NCBI RefSeq assembly: GCF_015670795.1
Contig: NZ_JADPCJ010000005.1
Span: 1 to 64,000, forward strand
Direction: 5' to 3'
From: Collinsella aerofaciens
Lineage (GTDB): Bacteria; Actinomycetota; Coriobacteriia; Coriobacteriales; Coriobacteriaceae
Length of the DNA stretch: 64,000 nt
Shown one piece after another: positions 51,111-60,350 of the stretch. Both the position numbers and the translations under genes were made by a program. Below the pieces are notes generated by a model. It saw nothing but the letters and a program-made list of their open reading frames with translations, was not told the DNA's origin and ran no database searches. Each line of letters begins with the position of its first letter. Position 1 is the stretch's first letter.

Positions 51111-51466
51111 CCGCGGTCTCGTCTTACATCGCCTACGCGCGGGCACTCAACAGGCTGGGTTGGACGCCGGCCGAGTTTGTGGTGGCGGAGTCGTTTGCCG
51201 TGCGCCTGCGCGGCATGCTGGGACGGCGTCCGGTTGCCGCCAACGGCCTGCCGCTTGTCATGGCGTTTCCGCACTGTTCCTCGGTCCACACGTGTTTTAT
51301 GGCTTATCCCATCGATATCGCCTTTATCGATGCGCGCGGCTATGTCCTCGTATGCTACGAAAACGTACGTCCCTGGCGTATGTGCTCCTGTCCCGGCGCC
51401 TGGGCCGTACTAGAGCGCCCTTCAATCATTGTTTCGACCCCTGCTCTCCAACGCGTGCCGGCTTAA
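51107..51466 (+). CDS. DUF192-family protein
   Basis: A 119-aa protein with the DUF192 core (RLRGMLGRRP, then MAFPHCSSVHTCFMAYPIDIAFID). The family adopts a small beta-barrel fold of unknown function and is common beside Tad/Flp genes in actinobacteria. GTG 51107 overlaps the previous stop as GTGA, with GGGGGTGG about 6 nt upstream. It is the last gene of the Tad operon. Confidence 0.78.
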   Translation: MTAVSSYIAYARALNRLGWTPAEFVVAESFAVRLRGMLGRRPVAANGLPLVMAFPHCSSVHTCFMAYPIDIAFIDARGYVLVCYENVRPWRMCSCPGAWAVLERPSIIVSTPALQRVPA

Positions 51467-51563
51467 GGGACTGAGCGAAAAACTTCTTGCTGCCGGCTGA
51501 TGCCTCTGACGTGCCGATTTATAGAACCGAGGCTGTGCTCAAAAACTTTTTTAAAATTCTCGG

Positions 51564-51591
51564 TTGACCGGAACGCGTCCTTGGTTATACT
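51564..51591 (+). promoter_or_regulatory. tRNA-Phe promoter
   Basis: TTGACC (51564-51569) and TATACT (51586-51591) are 16 bp apart, one of the strongest promoter matches in the window. Confidence 0.8.
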
Positions 51592-51623
51592 AATCAAGCC
51601 TTGAAACAAGGCACACCTCAAAT

Positions 51624-51678
<55 letters not shown>

Positions 51679-51696
<18 letters not shown>

Positions 51697-51927
51697 CCTT
51701 GAATTGTTTAGGACCTCTGCAAAGGGGTCCTTTTCTTTTATGCAGCCCCCACATGGAATCGAACCCCGTGAGGGCGCGGAGCTGAGTAAACGCGTAAGCG
51801 TTTGCCAGCGTAGCTCGCAAGGCGCGTAAGCGCCGCAGCGGTCCGTCCGCGCAGCGCGCGGACGCGATTCCCTTCCCCGCCACCTTGAATTGACTAGGAC
51901 CTCTGCAAAGGGGTCCTTTTCTTTTAT
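51679..51927 (+). repeat. tRNA-linked duplicated 3'-end element, copy A (Phe)
   Basis: Block 1 (51679-51741: T-loop end, acceptor 3' strand and terminator) is repeated at 51865-51927 with only a few differences. Between them is a GC-rich core with GGAATCG (51755-51761) complementary to CGATTCC at the start of block 2, and hairpins AAACGC-GTAA-GCGTTT (788-803), GGCGC-GTAA-GCGCC (821-834) and a 9-bp stem at 844-864 (last three digits of 51xxx). This copy differs in sequence from B-D but keeps most of the stems. The terminator is GGACCTCT-GCAA-AGGGGTCC (51711-51730) plus a T-run, present twice. Confidence 0.85.
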
Positions 51928-52179
51928 GTAGAGTTCCGCGAAAAATGCATCCCAGAATTGGGCTTTAGAGCGGGATGCGCTTTCCGGCGCGTACTTCCGA
52001 CGTGCGTGCACATCTCGGCGCGCCATCTCGGACCCGCCCGCCTAGACATTCCTCCCACTTTTGCGCCACTTTGTAGACCGTTCGGTCGCCTGTCTGCATG
52101 CGCGGGTATACTCAAATCGATAGATATGTCATGCAAGAGCGATGCGGGCTTAGCCCGTATGATTCAAAAGGGGGCAGTG

Positions 52180-53241
52180 ATGGAGAGGATACTCGGCGTT
52201 AATCTCTCTGGCTGGTTTATTCCCGAGCCTTGGGTGACCCCGTCGCTATACACGGCGACCGGTGCATCCAATGCGGCCGAGCTGCAGGAGGCCATGGGCA
52301 CCGCCGCCTATAACGAGCGCATGCGCCGTCATTACGAGACGTTTGTGAGCGAGGATGATTTCCGTCGCATGGCGCAGATCGGCCTCAATGCCGTGCGTCT
52401 GCCGGTACCCTGGTATGCCTTTGGCTCGCAGGAGTCCGATGCGTCCTACATCTCGGTTGTCGACTACATCGACCGTGCAATTGAGTGGGCTGCCAAGTAC
52501 GACATCCGCGTGCTGCTTGATCTAGCAACTGTGCCCGGTGGCCAGGGCGATTCCAACGATTCGCCCGCCACGCCGGAGGCTGTTGCCGAGTGGCATTCGT
52601 CCACCAACGGTCGTCATGTCGCACTCGACGTGCTCGAGCGCCTGGCCGATCGCTACGGCGAGGCCGAGAGCCTGCTGGGCATTGAGCTGCTGGATACGCC
52701 GCAGATGAGTGTCCGCAAGAGCCTCTTCACCATGACGGATGGCATTCCTGCGCACTACCTGCGCAACTTCTATCGCGATGCCTATGAGCTCGTCCGTTCG
52801 TATATGCCCGAGGATAAGATCGTCGTCTTTTCGTCTTCGGGACATCCCAGCGAGTGGAAGCATTTTATGCGCGGCGCTAAGTACAAGAACGTCTACATGG
52901 ACCTTCACCTGTACCATTACCGCGACGAGTATGCGCTCGATATCACGAGCCCCCGCGGGCTGACGACGGCGATTTCGCGTAACAAGCGCGAGCTTAAAGA
53001 AGCGATTTCGACTGGGTTCCCCGTGCTGGTGGGCGAATGGTCGGGCGCGGCGATCTTTGCCAACTCGTCGGTTACGCCCGAGGGCCGCAATGCCTACGAG
53101 CGCGTGTTTATCGCCAACCAACTGGCTTCGTTTGCACCGGCTGCCGGTTGGTTCTTCCAAACGTGGAAGACCGAGAAGCGCATTGCAGCATGGGACGCCC
53201 GCGCGGCGCTCGGTACGCTCGAGCGTGGCATGATTGAATAG
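52180..53241 (+). CDS. GH5-like glycoside hydrolase, acid/base motif lost
   Basis: A 353-aa TIM-barrel protein similar to exo-beta-1,3-glucanases of family GH5. The N-terminus GVNLSGWFIPEPWVTPSL and the segment LNAVRLPVPWYAF match the family. The nucleophile Glu lies in VGEWSGA near residue 290. The acid/base motif, normally LLNEP after GIE, reads GIELLDTPQM here, so both the Asn and the catalytic Glu are replaced. It has no signal peptide. It may be inactive or may bind rather than cleave glucan. ATG 52180 follows AGGGGG by 5 nt. Confidence 0.8.
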   Translation: MERILGVNLSGWFIPEPWVTPSLYTATGASNAAELQEAMGTAAYNERMRRHYETFVSEDDFRRMAQIGLNAVRLPVPWYAFGSQESDASYISVVDYIDRAIEWAAKYDIRVLLDLATVPGGQGDSNDSPATPEAVAEWHSSTNGRHVALDVLERLADRYGEAESLLGIELLDTPQMSVRKSLFTMTDGIPAHYLRNFYRDAYELVRSYMPEDKIVVFSSSGHPSEWKHFMRGAKYKNVYMDLHLYHYRDEYALDITSPRGLTTAISRNKRELKEAISTGFPVLVGEWSGAAIFANSSVTPEGRNAYERVFIANQLASFAPAAGWFFQTWKTEKRIAAWDARAALGTLERGMIE

Positions 53242-53247
53242 GTTGAT

Positions 53248-54126
53248 ATGACGCAAAACAGCGCCCATACGGGCAAACTCTATGTGGTCGGCACGCCCAT
53301 CGGCAACCTGGGCGACCTGTCCCCGCGCGTTGGCGAGGCGTTTGCCGCCGCCGATGCCATCTGCTGCGAAGACACGCGTGTGACGTCAAAGCTGCTGATG
53401 CACCTGGGCATTTCCAAGCCGCTTGTCCGTTGCGACGAGAATGTGATCGCCAGCCGCGCCGCCGGCCTGGTCGACCGTCTGCTGGCGGGGGAGACCCTCG
53501 CCTTTGCCTCGGACGCCGGCATGCCGAGCGTGTCCGATCCCGGCCAGGCGCTGGTCGAGGCGGCACGTGAGGCCGATGTGCCCGTCGAAGTTATTCCCGG
53601 GCCCTCCGCTTGCGTCACGGCGCTCGTTTCGTCCGGCATTCCCTGTGAGCATTTTTTCTTTGAGGGCTTTTTGGGCCGAAAGCACGGCGACCGCGTGCGT
53701 CGTTTGCAGCGCCTTGCCGTGGTTCCCGGCGCACTCATCTTCTACGAGTCTCCACATCGCATCGTGGCGACGCTCGAGGCCGTGGCAGAGGTTTTTCCCC
53801 AGCGTGAGGTTGCCGTCTGCCGCGAGCTCACCAAGCTGCACGAGGAAGTCTTGCGCGGGCCCGCTGCCCAGCTTGCTGAGGAGCTGCGTGCTCGCGGCGA
53901 GGTAAAGGGCGAGATTGCGCTGGTCATCGCGCCGCCGAGCGAGGATGAGGAGGCCGGTATCGTGCCGGTTGGCGCCGCGGCAGCGGATCCCGACGAGGCC
54001 CTGCGCGAGGATATCCGCGCCGCGCTCGAGGAGGGGGAGCCCGCGTCTGCGGTGGCCAAGCGCCTGTCTCAGAAGTATTCGCGCCGCAAGCGCGATGTCT
54101 ATGCCATGGTGCTCGATATGCAATAG
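53248..54126 (+). CDS. rsmI: 16S rRNA (cytidine1402-2'-O)-methyltransferase RsmI
   Basis: A 292-aa SAM-dependent methyltransferase that modifies C1402 in the ribosomal decoding centre. The TP-methylase fold is clear: GTPIGNLGDLSPR at the N-terminus, CEDTRVT, the SDAGMPSVSDPG loop and PGPSACVTALVSSG. The C-terminal about 50 residues form the small accessory domain. It begins 6 bp after the GH5 stop and is probably cotranscribed with it. No anomaly. Confidence 0.94.
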   Translation: MTQNSAHTGKLYVVGTPIGNLGDLSPRVGEAFAAADAICCEDTRVTSKLLMHLGISKPLVRCDENVIASRAAGLVDRLLAGETLAFASDAGMPSVSDPGQALVEAAREADVPVEVIPGPSACVTALVSSGIPCEHFFFEGFLGRKHGDRVRRLQRLAVVPGALIFYESPHRIVATLEAVAEVFPQREVAVCRELTKLHEEVLRGPAAQLAEELRARGEVKGEIALVIAPPSEDEEAGIVPVGAAAADPDEALREDIRAALEEGEPASAVAKRLSQKYSRRKRDVYAMVLDMQ

Positions 54127-54195
54127 ATGGAGGATATCCAGCCCTTGCGCTAGAATCATCCTCTGTATGCAACGTTTTTCTGGAGGACAAACCCC

Positions 54196-55797
54196 ATGGA
54201 TCAAAGCAAGCCTTCGTTCTTTATCACGACGCCCATCTACTACGTCAACGCCGATCCGCACCTGGGCACGGCTTATTCCACCATCATCGCCGACGTTCAG
54301 GCTCGCTATCGCCGCTCCGCCGGCTATAACGTCAAGTTCCTGACCGGCATGGACGAGCACGGCGAGAAGGTCGCCGAGGCCGCAGCCAAGCACAACATGA
54401 CGCCTCAGGAGTGGACCGACAGCCAGGCTCCGCACTTCAAGGAGCTTTGGAACAAGCTCGAGATCTCCAACGACGACTTCATCCGCACCACCGAGCCGCG
54501 CCAGCATCATGCCGTGCAGTACCTGTGGGAGCGCATGAAGGAGTCCGGTTACCTGTATAAGGGCAGCTACGACGGCTGGTATTGCGTGCCTGATGAGACC
54601 TACTTCACCGATACGCAGGTCCAGAAGGGCGACGAGGAGTACGGCAGCGTCGGCCAGCACCTGTGCCCCGACTGCCACCGTCCGCTTGAGCGCGTGCAGG
54701 AGGAGTCCTACTTCTTTAAGCTTTCCGCCTTCCAGGACAAGCTGCTCAAGCTCTATGACGAGCACCCCGACTTTGTCGAGCCTGCGTTCCGCATGAACGA
54801 GGTTCGCAGCTTTGTCGAGGGCGGCCTTAACGACCTATCCGTGAGCCGTACGAGCTTTGACTGGGGCATTCAGGTCCCGTTTGACGAGGGCCACGTGACG
54901 TATGTGTGGTTCGATGCGCTGCTCAACTATATGACGGCCGTCGGCTACGGTGTCGACACCGACGAGGCGCGTGCCGAGCTGGCCTATCGCTGGCCCGCGC
55001 AGTTCCACATCGTGGGTAAGGACATCATCCGCTTCCACTGCGTCATTTGGCCCGCCATGCTCATGGCCATTGGCGAGGCCCTGCCCGAGCACGTCTTTGC
55101 CCACGGCTTCCTGACCGTGCGCAATGCCGAGACTGGCAAGGCCGAGAAGATGTCCAAGAGCCGCGGCAACGCCATCGCTCCGCAGGACGTTATCGACATG
55201 CTGGGCGTCGAGGGCTATCGCTACTACTTCATGACCGACGTCGTCCCCGGTACCGACGGCGCCATCAGCTTCGACCGCATGGAGCAGGTCTACAACGCCG
55301 ACCTGGCCAACAGCTGGGGCAACCTTATCTCGCGTTCGCTCAACATGAGCGGCAAGTACTTTGACGGTTGCGCGCCCGCCAAGCCCGCATCGTTCGATGC
55401 GTTCGACAACCCGCTGGCAAAGATCGCCGATGGTCTGGTCGAGCGCTACATGGCCAAGATGGACGTGCTCGATTACGGCGGAGCCAAGGACGAGGTCATG
55501 GAGCTCATCCATGCCGCCAACCACTACATCGAGGACTCTGAGCCTTGGGCACTTGCCAAGGACGAGGCCAAGGCTGACGAGCTGGCGTTTGTGATCTACA
55601 ACCTGCTCGAGGCCATCCGCATTGCCGCCCACCTGCTGATGCCGCTCATGCCTCAGACCTCTGCCGAGGCCCTGCGCCGCCTGTCCTGCGAGGACGAGGC
55701 CGCGACCGACGACCTCAAGGGCATTTGCGCTTGGGGCCTGCTTGCCGGCGGTCAGCCTGTCGAGAAGGGCGAGCCGCTGTTCCCGCGTCTGGGCTAA
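54196..55797 (+). CDS. metG: Methionyl-tRNA synthetase
   Basis: A 533-aa class I synthetase. The HIGH motif appears as HLGT (about 22-25) and KMSKS near residue 317. The zinc-region insertion shows CVPDETYFT then CPDC, so only part of the Cys set seen in the two-knuckle type is present. It lacks the C-terminal dimerisation domain of the E. coli enzyme and is therefore of the short type. The anticodon-binding helical domain covers about 390-510. Start has GGAGG about 9 nt upstream. Confidence 0.95.
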   Translation: MDQSKPSFFITTPIYYVNADPHLGTAYSTIIADVQARYRRSAGYNVKFLTGMDEHGEKVAEAAAKHNMTPQEWTDSQAPHFKELWNKLEISNDDFIRTTEPRQHHAVQYLWERMKESGYLYKGSYDGWYCVPDETYFTDTQVQKGDEEYGSVGQHLCPDCHRPLERVQEESYFFKLSAFQDKLLKLYDEHPDFVEPAFRMNEVRSFVEGGLNDLSVSRTSFDWGIQVPFDEGHVTYVWFDALLNYMTAVGYGVDTDEARAELAYRWPAQFHIVGKDIIRFHCVIWPAMLMAIGEALPEHVFAHGFLTVRNAETGKAEKMSKSRGNAIAPQDVIDMLGVEGYRYYFMTDVVPGTDGAISFDRMEQVYNADLANSWGNLISRSLNMSGKYFDGCAPAKPASFDAFDNPLAKIADGLVERYMAKMDVLDYGGAKDEVMELIHAANHYIEDSEPWALAKDEAKADELAFVIYNLLEAIRIAAHLLMPLMPQTSAEALRRLSCEDEAATDDLKGICAWGLLAGGQPVEKGEPLFPRLG

Positions 55798-55904
55798 GAC
55801 GCGGCGCGCCATATCGGCAATTTGCTGTTTAGATGTAAGGGCATGGCCGCCACGGTCCATGCCCTTTCGTTTCAAGACGCCGCCATCATGCTAAGGAGGC
55901 AACT

Positions 55905-56765
55905 ATGACAACTTCGCCTTTGGCAAACCCCACGGCAACAAGGGAGCTGCTGGAGGAGTTTGGCCTTGCGACCAAGCATCGCCTGGGCCAGAACTTCCTG
56001 ATCGACAACCATGTGATCGAGCGCATTTGCGAGCTTGCCGAGCTTGCGGGCGATGAGCGCGTGCTCGAGGTTGGTCCGGGCGTTGGCACGCTCACGCTTG
56101 CGCTGTTGCAGGAGGCGGCGTGCGTCACGTCGATCGAAGCAGATCCCGAGCTCGAACCGGTGCTCGACGCCCATGCCGCCGACTATGCCAACTTCCGCTT
56201 TATCATGGGCGACGCGCTTAAGGTGGGCCCGGAGCAGATTGAGCAGGCCGCCGGCGGCGAGCCCACGGTATTTGTCGCGAACTTGCCCTATAACGTGGCG
56301 GCGACGATCATTTTGCAATTTTTCCAGACGATGCCGGCGCTCAAGCGTGCCGTCGTCATGGTGCAAAAGGAGGTTGCCGATCGCATTGCCGCAGTGCCGG
56401 GCAACAAGACCTATGGCGGCTATACGGCAAAGCTCGGCCTGTATGCGCAGGTGACGGGTCGCTTTGAGGTGCCGCCGCGTTGCTTTATGCCAGCGCCGCA
56501 CGTGGACTCGGCCGTCGTGCGTATCGACCGTGTTGACGGCGTGGTGCCCGAGGGGCTCGATCGCGAGTTCGTGGCTCGTGTGATCGACGCTGCATTTGCT
56601 CAGCGGCGCAAGACCATCCGAAATTCCATGAGCGCCAACGGTTTTGCCAAGGACGTGCTCGATGCCGCTTTTGAGGTTTGCGGTATCGCACCCACCACGC
56701 GCGCCGAGACGCTCGATGTTGCCGACTTTGTCCGTCTGGCCCGGGAGCTAATCCATGACGCCTAA
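55905..56765 (+). CDS. rsmA: 16S rRNA dimethyladenosine transferase RsmA (KsgA)
   Basis: A 286-aa SAM-dependent enzyme that dimethylates A1518 and A1519 of 16S rRNA late in 30S assembly. Motif I is VGPGVGTLT, the catalytic motif IV is NLPYN, and LGQNFL at the N-terminus is characteristic. The start has AAGGAGG about 7 nt upstream. Its end overlaps tatD by 11 bp, so the two are coupled. Confidence 0.95.
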   Translation: MTTSPLANPTATRELLEEFGLATKHRLGQNFLIDNHVIERICELAELAGDERVLEVGPGVGTLTLALLQEAACVTSIEADPELEPVLDAHAADYANFRFIMGDALKVGPEQIEQAAGGEPTVFVANLPYNVAATIILQFFQTMPALKRAVVMVQKEVADRIAAVPGNKTYGGYTAKLGLYAQVTGRFEVPPRCFMPAPHVDSAVVRIDRVDGVVPEGLDREFVARVIDAAFAQRRKTIRNSMSANGFAKDVLDAAFEVCGIAPTTRAETLDVADFVRLARELIHDA

Positions 56766-57672
56766 TGCCGAACGCGTGACGTTTACCAAGAAAAAGAAGA
56801 CGGTTGCTTGTCCCGTGCCCTTGGCGCCGCTTGCCGACACGCATGCACATCTGCTTTCGTTTTGGGGCAAGGATGTGCCCGAGACGCTCGTGCGCGCCAA
56901 AGCCGCGGGCGTCGACCTGTTGGTGACGATGTTCGACCCCATTGCCGACAAGCGCAGCGTGGCGGACTATAGCGACTGGCTGGCGCGCGAGATTCTTCCG
57001 ATGCAGGATATCCCGCAGATCAAGTATCTTGCCGGCGTGCATCCGTATGGCGCGCCGGACTATACCGACGACGTTCATGCACAGGTCGTTGCGGCACTTG
57101 ATGACCCCTTATGCGCCGGTATTGGCGAAATCGGCCTGGACTATCACATGGACTATGACGACGATATCGCGCCGGCACCCCATAACGTGCAGATTGATTG
57201 CATGGCGCGCCAGCTCGAGCTTGCCGTGCGCCGCAATGTGCCGGTGGAGCTGCACCTGCGTCACGAGGACTCGGATGGGGAGCGCACCTCGCACGTTGAT
57301 GCGTACAACGTACTGCGCGAGGTGGGTGTGCCCCAGGCTGGTTGTGTGCTGCACTGTTTTGGCGAGGACCGCGCCACGATGGAGCGCTTTGTGGATTTGG
57401 GCTGCTATATCGCCTATGGCGGTGCGGCCACCTTTAAGCGCAACGACGATGTGCGCGAGGCATTTGCGGCAACCCCACTCGATCGAATTTTGTTCGAGAC
57501 GGATTGCCCGTATATGGCTCCGGAGCCCATCCGCGGTCTTGAATGCGAGCCCGCAATGATCTCCATTACGGCAAACACGCTGGTCAACGACCGTGTCGAT
57601 CGTACCGGCGAGGATGCTGAGGTAATCGCGCGAGCAGCTTGGGAAAATGCCTGCAAACTTTTTCAAAAATAG
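56755..57672 (+). CDS. tatD: TatD-family metal-dependent hydrolase
   Basis: A 305-aa TIM-barrel hydrolase with DTHAHL near the N-terminus, the metal-binding Glu in GEIGLDYH, His in LHLRHED and HCFGED, and the final Asp in FETDCPYM. TatD proteins are 3'-5' DNA/RNA exonucleases or deacylases. An extra N-terminal stretch of about 20 residues (KKKKTVACPVPLAPLA) precedes the barrel, and the mid-region is longer than usual. It overlaps the rsmA end and is followed by the tRNA-Leu promoter. Confidence 0.88.
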   Translation: MTPNAERVTFTKKKKTVACPVPLAPLADTHAHLLSFWGKDVPETLVRAKAAGVDLLVTMFDPIADKRSVADYSDWLAREILPMQDIPQIKYLAGVHPYGAPDYTDDVHAQVVAALDDPLCAGIGEIGLDYHMDYDDDIAPAPHNVQIDCMARQLELAVRRNVPVELHLRHEDSDGERTSHVDAYNVLREVGVPQAGCVLHCFGEDRATMERFVDLGCYIAYGGAATFKRNDDVREAFAATPLDRILFETDCPYMAPEPIRGLECEPAMISITANTLVNDRVDRTGEDAEVIARAAWENACKLFQK

Positions 57673-57675
57673 TTC

Positions 57676-57704
57676 TTGCGTTCGCGATGGCGCTCCGTTA
57701 TTCT
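57676..57704 (+). promoter_or_regulatory. tRNA-Leu promoter
   Basis: TTGCGT (57676-57681) and TATTCT (57699-57704) are 17 bp apart. The tRNA begins 12 bp after the -10. Confidence 0.7.
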
Positions 57705-57715
57705 AATTTCTGCAC

Positions 57716-57803
57716 GCGGGCGTGGCGGAATTGGCAGACGCGTACGGTTCAGGTCCGTATGGGGGCAACCCCATGAAGGTTCAAGTCCTTTCGCCCGCAC
57801 CAT
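57716..57803 (+). tRNA. tRNA-Leu (anticodon CAG)
   Basis: An 88-nt type II tRNA with a long variable arm (TGGGGGCAACCCCA). The acceptor GCGGGCG pairs with CGCCCGC, and the anticodon arm TACGG-TTCAGGT-CCGTA gives CAG. CCA is encoded. Its 3' end and terminator are duplicated 189 bp downstream. Confidence 0.95.
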
Positions 57804-58034
57804 TAAATGAAAGAGCTCCCAGCAATGGGAGCTTTTTTGTTATGGGCCCATCACAGGGACTTGAACCTGTAAAGGAGCGAGCGTAAAGAAAACGCGGAGC
57901 GTTTTTAGCGAGCTGGCGAGGACGCCGGCAGGCGGCCGAAGCCGGTGCGGATCCGCGAAGCGGATACGCGGACGTCCTTTCGCCCGCACCATTGAATGAA
58001 AGAGCTCCCAGCAATGGGAGCTTTTTTGTTATGT
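57786..58034 (+). repeat. tRNA-linked duplicated 3'-end element, copy B (Leu)
   Basis: Block 1 (57786-57845: T-arm 3' strand, acceptor, CCA and the terminator AGCTCCCA-GCAA-TGGGAGCT plus T6) is repeated at 57975-58034 with a single base change. The core holds AGGGAC (57856-57861) matching GTCCTT (57975-57980), AAAACGC-GGA-GCGTTTT (57890-57906), GCCGGC with GCCGGT (57925-57947) and ATCCGC-GAA-GCGGAT (57952-57966). It contains GGGACTTGAACC, a reverse-complement form of the local T-arm. Confidence 0.88.
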
Positions 58035-58090
58035 ACGATCTCCTTGTGCGGGTATCCTAGTGCCAACGTATGCCTATCAGAGGAGAGACC

Positions 58091-59029
58091 ATGCTGTTGT
58101 CCGGTATCATCGCCGCCCTTACCAGCCTTTTGATTCCCATCATCATTTTGTTGTTACTGCTTCCCAACGCCTGCTATGTCGTTGAACAACAGCATGCCGT
58201 GATCATCGAGCGTCTGGGCAAGTTTAACCGCATCGTCAACGCGGGCTTCCACATGAAGGTGCCCGTGATCGACCGCAAGGCCGCCACGGTGAGTCTGCGC
58301 ACCATGAAAAACGGTTTTGGCATCGACGTTAAGACCCAGGACAACGTGACCATCGGCCTTGAGGTCTCTGCTCAGTACCACGTGAGCTATGACATGGGCG
58401 CCGGCCCGGCAGATTCGGGTATCTACAAGAGCTACTACATGCTGCAGGAGCCCGTCGACCAGATGCGTGACTTCATCACCGACGCCCTGCGCTCTTCGAT
58501 CCCCGTCTACACACTCGATGAGGTCTTTGCCAAGAAGGATGACATCGCCAAGGATGTCAACGCTACCGTTTCCGAGCAGATGGCCGCCTACGGCTTCACC
58601 CTCGTGTCGACGCTCATCACCAAAATCGCACTGCCGACCGAGGTCGAGAACTCCATGAACGACATCAACGCCGCCCAGCGCAAGCGCGCTGCGGCACAGG
58701 AGCTCGCCGAGGCAGACCGTATCAAGCGCGTCACCGAGGCGACCGCCGAGGCCGAGGCTATGGAAAAGGCGGGCGAGGGCATCGCCAACCAGCGCAAGGC
58801 CATCGCGCTGGGCATCAAAGATTCACTCGAGATCATCCAGGAGACGGGCGTCGGCAACGACGAGGCCAACCAGCTGTTCATGTTTACGCAGTGGTCCGAG
58901 ATGATGACGGAGTTCGCTCGCACGGGTAAAACTTCGACGGTCGTACTGCCGAGCGATTTCTCGCAGTCGGCCTCGATGTTCGAGCAGATGCTGACCGCCG
59001 GCAAAGTTCAAAACGGTTCGAAGGAGTAG
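58091..59029 (+). CDS. SPFH/Band 7 membrane protein (stomatin-like)
   Basis: A 312-aa protein anchored by one N-terminal hydrophobic segment (about 5-27). The SPFH domain (about 28-190) includes EQQHAVIIERLGKFNRIVNAGFH. A C-terminal Ala/Glu-rich coiled coil follows (about 195-245, with QRKRAAAQELAEADRIKR). Such proteins form large membrane rings or microdomains and often control proteases. No NfeD partner is adjacent. ATG 58091 is the start because GAGGAG precedes it by about 5 nt. Confidence 0.88.
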   Translation: MLLSGIIAALTSLLIPIIILLLLLPNACYVVEQQHAVIIERLGKFNRIVNAGFHMKVPVIDRKAATVSLRTMKNGFGIDVKTQDNVTIGLEVSAQYHVSYDMGAGPADSGIYKSYYMLQEPVDQMRDFITDALRSSIPVYTLDEVFAKKDDIAKDVNATVSEQMAAYGFTLVSTLITKIALPTEVENSMNDINAAQRKRAAAQELAEADRIKRVTEATAEAEAMEKAGEGIANQRKAIALGIKDSLEIIQETGVGNDEANQLFMFTQWSEMMTEFARTGKTSTVVLPSDFSQSASMFEQMLTAGKVQNGSKE

Positions 59030-59035
59030 GCGCGC

Positions 59036-59506
59036 GTGAAATACACCGTCGTTTGCGTCGGTAAGCTCAAGGAGCGCTTTTGGAAGGACGCGTGCGCTGA
59101 GTACGCCAAGCGCCTAGGTGCCTATGCCAAGGTTGATATCCGCGAGGTGGCCGATATCGACCCGGCTAAGGCGGGCGGCGTGGATGCCGCGCGCGACAAG
59201 GAGGGGGCGGCGATTCTTGCTGCCTTGCCGTCTCGAGCGCATGTGATCCTGCTGGCCATTGAGGGCAAAGAGCGCTCGAGCGAGGAGTTTTCGGCGCGGC
59301 TCGATGATCTTATGCTGCGAGGCAATAGCGACATCGCCTTTGTGATTGGCGGATCGGACGGCGTGAGCGATGGCGTGCGCGCACGAGCCGACGAGATGCT
59401 CAGCTTTGGACGCATTACCTTGCCGCATAACTTGGCGCGCGTGGTGCTGCTAGAGCAGATTTACCGTGCCTGCAAGATCAGTCGTGGCGAGCCGTATCAC
59501 AAATAG
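59036..59506 (+). CDS. rlmH: 23S rRNA pseudouridine1915 N3-methyltransferase RlmH
   Basis: A 156-aa SPOUT methyltransferase acting on helix 69 of 23S rRNA. Seen are the N-terminal VVCVGKLKERFW, the central LLAIEGKERSSEEF, the knot region FVIGGSDGVSDGV and the C-terminal LPHNLARVVLLEQIYRAC. Length equals the family. The start is a GTG, 6 bp after the SPFH gene stop, with GGAGTAGGCGC providing the ribosome site. Confidence 0.95.
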   Translation: MKYTVVCVGKLKERFWKDACAEYAKRLGAYAKVDIREVADIDPAKAGGVDAARDKEGAAILAALPSRAHVILLAIEGKERSSEEFSARLDDLMLRGNSDIAFVIGGSDGVSDGVRARADEMLSFGRITLPHNLARVVLLEQIYRACKISRGEPYHK

Positions 59507-59579
59507 GTCGGCAATACGAAACAATGGCGTGGGACAATACCTTTCGTTTTGAGGAATGTGTCTGAAAGGACTATGCGAT

Positions 59580-60350
59580 ATGAAGATTGGATTTGTCGGT
59601 TTTGGCAATATGGCGAGCGCTATGGCCGATGGCTGGATCGCTGCCGGTGTAGCTGCGAGCGACATGTGCGCCTGCGCGGGTCGCTACGACGCACTGGTTG
59701 AGCGCTGCGAGGCGCGCGGCATGGTCGCCTGCCACGATGCCGCCGAGGTTGTCGCCGCATCCGATATCGTGGTCGCTGCGGTCAAACCGTACATGATCGA
59801 GAAGATATTCGCCCCGCTCAAGGATGCTCTTGCCAAAAAGGTCGTTCTGTCGGTTGCCTGGACCTGGGACAGTGCCAAGTGGGAGCAGGTCCTGCCGGGC
59901 GTCGCGCATATCTCGACGGTGCCCAACACACCGGTTTCGGTGGGCGAGGGCGTCATCGCTTGCGAGAAGGCTTCCACGCTTAGTGATGAGCAGAGCACAG
60001 TGGTGCTTGATCTGCTTGGCAAGCTCGGCGCGGTGGTCGAGCTCGATACGAGCCTGCTGTTCGTGGGCGGCACGGTGGGTGGTTGCGCTCCGGCATTTGT
60101 CGCCATGGCAATCGAGGCTCTGGGCGATGCGGCGGTCAAGCACGGTATCCCGCGTGCCGATGCCTATCGCATTGTGAGCCAGATGGTGCTGGGTACGGCA
60201 AAGCTGCAGCTTGCAACTGGCCAGCATCCTGCGGCGATGAAGGATGCCGTATGCTCGCCCGGTGGTGCCACCATCAAGGGCGTCGTTGCGCTCGAGGACG
60301 CCGGCATGCGCAGCGCCCTGGTCAAGGCAATCGACGCGACTCTCCAGTAA
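59580..60350 (+). CDS. proC: Pyrroline-5-carboxylate reductase
   Basis: A 256-aa NAD(P)H-dependent enzyme, the last step of proline synthesis. The Rossmann motif is GFGNMASAM (about 7-15). The central VAAVKPYM, the segment MPNTP-like VPNTPVSVGEG, and the C-terminal signature with GGATIKGVVALEDAGMR are all present. ATG 59580 follows AAAGGA by 9 nt. The stop is immediately followed by the 160-bp palindrome at 60351. Confidence 0.94.
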   Translation: MKIGFVGFGNMASAMADGWIAAGVAASDMCACAGRYDALVERCEARGMVACHDAAEVVAASDIVVAAVKPYMIEKIFAPLKDALAKKVVLSVAWTWDSAKWEQVLPGVAHISTVPNTPVSVGEGVIACEKASTLSDEQSTVVLDLLGKLGAVVELDTSLLFVGGTVGGCAPAFVAMAIEALGDAAVKHGIPRADAYRIVSQMVLGTAKLQLATGQHPAAMKDAVCSPGGATIKGVVALEDAGMRSALVKAIDATLQ

